The position numbers were made by a program, and so were the translations under genes. Of a stretch of 64,000 nucleotides of DNA, positions 59,713-64,000 are shown one piece after another. The DNA is taken from assembly GCA_947683625.1 (NCBI GenBank), contig CANTUR010000283.1, forward strand, positions 16,005,001 to 16,069,000, written 5' to 3'. This DNA is from Mallotus nudiflorus (Eukaryota; Streptophyta; Magnoliopsida; Malpighiales; Euphorbiaceae). Numbering within the stretch: position 1 is the first letter of the stretch; the number at the start of each line of letters is the position of its first letter. A model generated the notes under the pieces. The model ran no database searches. It had not been told where the DNA came from and was given only the letters and a program-made list of their open reading frames with translations.

Positions 59713-61224
59713 CTACACAAACCGCCTATAATACCCGGCTAAACCCAGAAAACTTTGAATCTCTATAACAGAAGTCGGTCTAGGCCACTCAGACACTGCC
59801 TCAATCTTCTGTGGATCAACCTGGATACCTTCTTTAGACACCACGTGTCCAAGAAAAGAAACACTCTCCATCCAGAAATCACACTTCGAGAATTTAGCAT
59901 AAAGCTGATGATCTCTCAGTGTCTGCAGTACAGTCCTCAAATGATATACATGCTTCTCCATACTCCTTGAATAAACCAGTATATCATCAATGAAGACTAC
60001 CACAAACTGATCCACATATGGTCTGAATACCCTGTTCATCAGGTCCATAAAAGCTACTGGTGCATTAGTCAAATCAAAAGACATCACCAAAAACTCATAA
60101 TGGCCATATCGAGTGCAAAACGTTGTTTTAGGAACATCGGCTTCACTAATCCGCAGTTGATGATAACCCGACCTCAGATCAATCTTAGAAAAGAACTGTG
60201 CACCCTGTAGCTGGTCAAACAAGTCATCTATCCTCGGGAGAGGATACTTGTTCTTCACTGTCACCTTATTCAGCTCTCTATAGTCAATGCACAGTCTCAG
60301 GGTACCATCCTTCTTCTTCACAAACAGGACTGGTGCACCCCAAGGAGAAACACTGGGTCTGATGAAACCCTTATCCAACAACTCTTGCAACTGCTCCTTC
60401 AACTCTGCAGGAGCCATTCTGTAAGGTGGCATAGATATAGGAGTAGTACCTGGAACCACATCTATACAGAACTCAATCTCTCTATGAGGTGGTAAACCTG
60501 GCAACTCCTCGGGAAAAACATCAGGAAACTCACAAGCAACAGGAACATCTGTGAGTGATAACTTCTCCACTGACATATCCCTGACCAATGCCAAATATCC
60601 CTGACATCCTTTCCTCAACAACTTCCTAACCGTAATAGCAGAAATAAGATTCTGAGGTGTTGAACTCCTATCACCCATAAACTTAAAATCTTCTTCATAA
60701 GGAATTCTGAAAGTCACCTCTTTATTCCTGTAATCTACCATGGCATAGTGCTGAGATAACCAATCCATTCCTAAAATAACATCAAACTCCATCACATCCA
60801 ACAAAATCAAATCAGCGGGTAATTCTCTATCTCCCACGAGAACTGGACAACCAGAAAGAACAATATCGGTGTCCAAAGAATCGCTCAAAGGAGTGGCAAC
60901 GGACAAAGGAAAAGTCATCCTCGAAGCTTGCCAATAAGATTTAGAAGCAAAAATGGGAGAAACAAATGAATGCGTGGCACCCGGATCAAACAAAACCCAT
61001 GCATCCAGGTAACAAACAGAAACAATACCTACCACGACTGCATTAGATGCCTGAGCATCCTGCTGAGTAAGATGGAAAACTCTGGCCTGTCCTCGACCTC
61101 CCTGCTGACTGGTAGAAGCCTGGCCAGCACCTCTGGCACCTCCTCTAGTACCTCTACCATGACTCTGTTGTGGAATAATCTGAGTGGAACTCTGATGTTG
61201 AACTAGTGGTAACTGAAATGGCAC
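59713..61224 (-). pseudogene. Ty3/gypsy element 3: protease and reverse transcriptase
   Basis: 503 codons are open without a stop, the longest frame in the window. The order is a Gly/Gln-rich linker, protease ('VLFDPGATHSFVS', with Pro in place of Ser/Thr in the active-site triad, near 60977-60990; 'DVILGMDWL' follows), then RT ('VLFVKKKDGTLRLCIDYREL', 'QFFSKIDLRSGYHQLRI' and catalytic FIDD near 59984-59995) and 'FLGLAGYYRRFV' at the end. The RT motifs resemble Tekay/Del chromoviruses. 'SFDLTNAP' replaces the usual SFGLTNAP. The intact frame suggests more recent insertion than elements 1 and 2. Confidence 0.9.
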
Positions 61225-61870
61225 GGGTGCAACACTAGCAATCGACTGCTGTGGGAATCACGGAATCTGCAGCTACTGATACCCGGAGTAAGGACACGAT
61301 CTGGCAAAATTTCCTGTCTGCTCGCATCTGAAGCATGTCAATGGTGTCAGGTAACACGGTCCTTGATGGACTCTATCGCAGGTCTGACATACACTGGCAG
61401 CTGATCCAGAACTACGACCATTGCTGCTACTCGAAGCACCTGACCCAAATCTAAACGATCTACGCTGACCTCCACGGTCATGTCTATTGCTCCGATGCAC
61501 TCGCTGCTGCTATCTCTGACTCTGCTGAGTCGGACCTCGCTGCTGACTACTCGAACCAACGTGAAAACTCGAATACGGAGTAGCCTGCAATCCACTCGAC
61601 TGAACTCCTAGGTGGTAATAATCAAGCATCGCTCCTTGCCTAACTAGCCTCAGCTCAATCTCCTTGGCCAACTCAATCACAGACTCCAGAGTAAGGCCTG
61701 CTGTAGGCATACCGGCAAATGCTGAACCCAATCCGGTAACGTAGGTAGTGATCGCGAAATACTGATCTCGCATCATATCCTCTGCATATCTACCCAGTCG
61801 AAGAAACTCTCGGGTGTACTCCTCTACTGATCGATCACCACGAGAAATACTGGTTAATCGAAGACGATAG
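61225..61870 (-). pseudogene. Ty3/gypsy element 3: Gag C-terminal part
   Basis: It reads 'SISRGDRSVEEYTREFLRLG' and 'LESVIELAKEIELRL', then a Ser/Gln/Arg-rich linker and a zinc knuckle whose His position is Asn ('CFRCEQTGNFARSC', about 61280-61330). Stops lie near 61510, 61272 and 61257. The N-terminal part is removed by the LTR insertion at 61871. Confidence 0.82.
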
Positions 61871-62479
61871 TGTCACGACCCGAACCCGAGGGCACGTGAC
61901 CGGCACTAGGGAATGGGTAGGCATAAGGCCCCCGAAACCCGTAGTAAGCCTAAAGGAAAAGAAAATAAAACCATTCACATTTTAAACTTTACTTTAAAAT
62001 AAAACACATTATCAAACTGATTTTTCTCAATTTACACAAATTTAACTGTTTAATAAAATATGATTCAACATCTCATACTATAAATTGAATCTATGTCATA
62101 TACATAAATGTATTTCGTACAAATAAACTACATAATTTAGTTTAAACCATACAAATCCTCAATACATATACTACTGCAGCATTCCTAGATTAATACACAG
62201 TACAGCTTACAATGACCTACATAAAATCACCGGTGAGGAAGAAATCCGGCGTAGAGGTAGCCTGAGGTCGAACTCCCAAGTTCCTAAAAAAAAAAATTGA
62301 GGGGAATCAGACCTCACTGAGTAAGTCAATAAAAGAGCTGTACGGTTTAAAAACCTTTTTGAAAAACTATATATATTTATAGTGGAAGTAATTTATAATA
62401 TATGATTATAGCTTTTGAAAAATCTCGGTAGAACCCTAAACCCAAAATTCTAAATGGCCAACCGGGCCCACTTATTCCA

Positions 62480-62675
62480 ACTAGACTACCGGTCCCCGAG
62501 AGCAAAGGCATCAACCGAGGCACTAAGCCGCAGTCATTCACTTAATCCAAATATATGGCACTGGCGGTCCCTGAGAGCAAAGACATCAACCGAGGCACCC
62601 ATCCCAATCCATTTTAACCTTACAATCACTGGCGGTCCCCGAGAGCGTAGGCTTCCACCGAGGCACCCGTCCCAG
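62480..62675 (+). repeat. Three-unit tandem repeat in LTR A4
   Basis: Three units of 'ggtccccgagagc' and 'aaccgaggca' occur near 62491, 62566 and 62634. The matching place in A1-A3 has two units of 'ggccccgagacac' and 'caaccgagctccagca'. Confidence 0.8.
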
Positions 62676-63123
62676 TTTAACATTCACCAAACATATATTA
62701 CGGATCCATCTCTCAATCTCTACCATGTGCACATAGTCTTGGTGAAGCCACCAGGTAGCCCGTTCTACCAAAATTTCTCAAATCGATTTTAAATAATTAA
62801 AATGCATTTAAATCTTAAATAATAGCATTAAATTAGATAAATCATATAATCAATGTAATAAAATACGAGCGCATGCATTCTTTACATAAACACACGCACA
62901 GATCGTTCTATTGACTTACAGGATGAATGTGAAGGCTGACGACCACGCGTCTGCCTCGGCCTCACGGCTTCTGCTCCGAGATGATCTAAAGGAAAATAAT
63001 AATAGTCGACCTTTAAAATATGACTATGAAAACCGAAACCAAAAATCAACAAAGCAATGAAATTCCAAACTGACTTGACAGACAGGATTTAACCTAACTA
63101 ACGGTAGAAATTTTCGGATATCA

Positions 63124-63199
63124 CGTTTTACGAGAAAATCTACCGAAATTTCGGCAGAGTCTCCTCTGTAAAACGGACATCTCTCTACCAAAGGTAGAG
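63124..63199 (+). other. Conserved hairpin block in LTR A4
   Basis: cgttttac (63124-63131) pairs with gtaaaacg (63168-63175), then hairpin ctctacc-aaa-ggtagag (63183-63199). Compared with A2/A3 both stem sides changed together. Confidence 0.6.
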
Positions 63200-64000
63200 C
63201 CAGACCTGCATAGAAAAATGCACTTCTAATTCCAAAACCATTCACACTCGAGTCGGGCTCCCAAAAATACAATTTGCCCCGACCGAGATCACAACTCAAA
63301 TAAAATATCAAAAATTAATAATATTTGTTTCTTAAATACATATATCACATACATACATACTAGAATAGATGAAAATTATACAAAATCTCCATTATTCAAA
63401 ATTGAGCAATTAAATTTGTATTCCAATCGTATTAAAATTATAATTATAGCCCAAATTAAAACTAGTGCAATGTATTATATATATATATATATTGGAAATT
63501 TGATATTCAAAATTTACACTACCTAGGAAATTATGTCAATTAATTTATAAAAATTATCTAAACCCTTTAATTATTAATAAAACTAATTAAAAAATATATA
63601 TTTATCATATTAGTGTAAAATTACATTTTTTACCCCCCCTAAAATACATAATTTACATAATGAGCTTTTAATACTGAAAATAATTCCTTAAAATTATTTA
63701 ATCATGTCAAAAATTCATTTTCTCAAGATACATTTTCTTAACATAATTAAAACATTTAATTAACCAACAAATTTTCTCCCAAAAATATTATTTAACCTAA
63801 AAATCAAATTTGGCATAAACTCAAATATAGTTATAAAAATAGTATAAAAATCTCAAAAATTATGATTTGAGTTCTAAAATTCATATTATTCACTAATAAC
63901 CTCATTTATTAAATTTCATAATTTTTGACAATAATTTCCAAAAATTTACATAAACACCAATTATATACCTAAAATTTATAAAATCTATAATTAACTCCAT

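Larger units (their letters stand above)
61871..64000 (+). mobile_element. Diverged family A LTR (copy A4), left part
   Basis: It starts TGTCACGACCCG exactly where gag of element 3 breaks off and runs off the window. It shares blocks with A1-A3 in the same order (gaccggc-ctaggga start, 'gaagaaatccggcgta', 'cagacctcactgagt', the repeat at 62480-62670 and the hairpin block) but is clearly a different subfamily. Left flank gatag (61866-61870) would be its duplication. It may be solo or belong to a full element to the right. Confidence 0.85.

Noticed and set aside
1..64000. tRNA, rRNA or snoRNA genes
   Set aside because: No cloverleaf with A/B boxes or ribosomal sequence was recognised; the tRNA-like matches are retroelement primer sites.

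Overview
This window looks like an intergenic, heterochromatin-like stretch of a plant nuclear genome, most likely a eudicot. It is strongly AT-rich. Almost all recognisable sequence is LTR retrotransposon (Ty3/gypsy and Ty1/copia), plus hAT-like and Mutator-like DNA transposons and degraded fragments of plant gene families (B3/REM transcription factor, CDK-like kinase). I see no intact host gene, rRNA or tRNA gene, and nothing bacterial. The species cannot be told from the sequence alone.

Layout. 1-2848: two nested long LTRs, one inside the other, sitting in the gag gene of a dead Ty3/gypsy element (2849 to about 6330). About 6331-8657: AT-rich gene-free DNA. 8663-31982: one complete but dead 23.3 kb Ty3/gypsy element of the Tat/Ogre type, with a perfect 5-bp target duplication (ctaat). 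It has 2-kb LTRs, a primer-binding site, gag, protease, RT, two RNase H domains and integrase. Two antisense genes follow: a DUF7745-like frame and a seven-exon plant-mobile-domain (PMD) gene. Then come tandem repeats, a polypurine tract and the 3' LTR. Between integrase and the antisense genes a solo LTR has inserted (17981-24441, duplication acttg), and a second solo LTR of the same family sits inside it (18763-21990, duplication caatc).

31988-37445: gene-free DNA with a 1.1-kb hairpin element, two further inverted-repeat elements and a terminal fragment of a B3/REM gene on the minus strand. 37446-42420: a TRIM-like short LTR with its own primer site, abutting a 5'-truncated Ty1/copia element. 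42581-43511: a hAT-like non-autonomous element. 46735-47601: the 5' end of a hAT transposon on the minus strand. 47602 to about 58100: four tandem copies of an intron-containing CDK-like kinase pseudogene, each preceded by a hAT terminus remnant. Copy 3 is split by a 1.4-kb solo LTR (50498-55145) that itself holds a solo LTR (50885-54116). Copy 4 is split by a Mutator-like element (56516-57932). 58720-61870: a minus-strand Ty3/gypsy chromovirus-like element, cut off in integrase, with its gag interrupted by another long LTR (61871 to the window edge).

Nothing here works as a pathway. What the window records is an order of insertions. The best candidate for an unusual system is the antisense two-gene module of the Tat-type element, with intact splice sites, a possible promoter of its own, and clusters of a GCGATCGC-centred palindrome that also occur in the LTRs. 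A conserved, apparently covarying hairpin block inside the long-LTR family is a second candidate.
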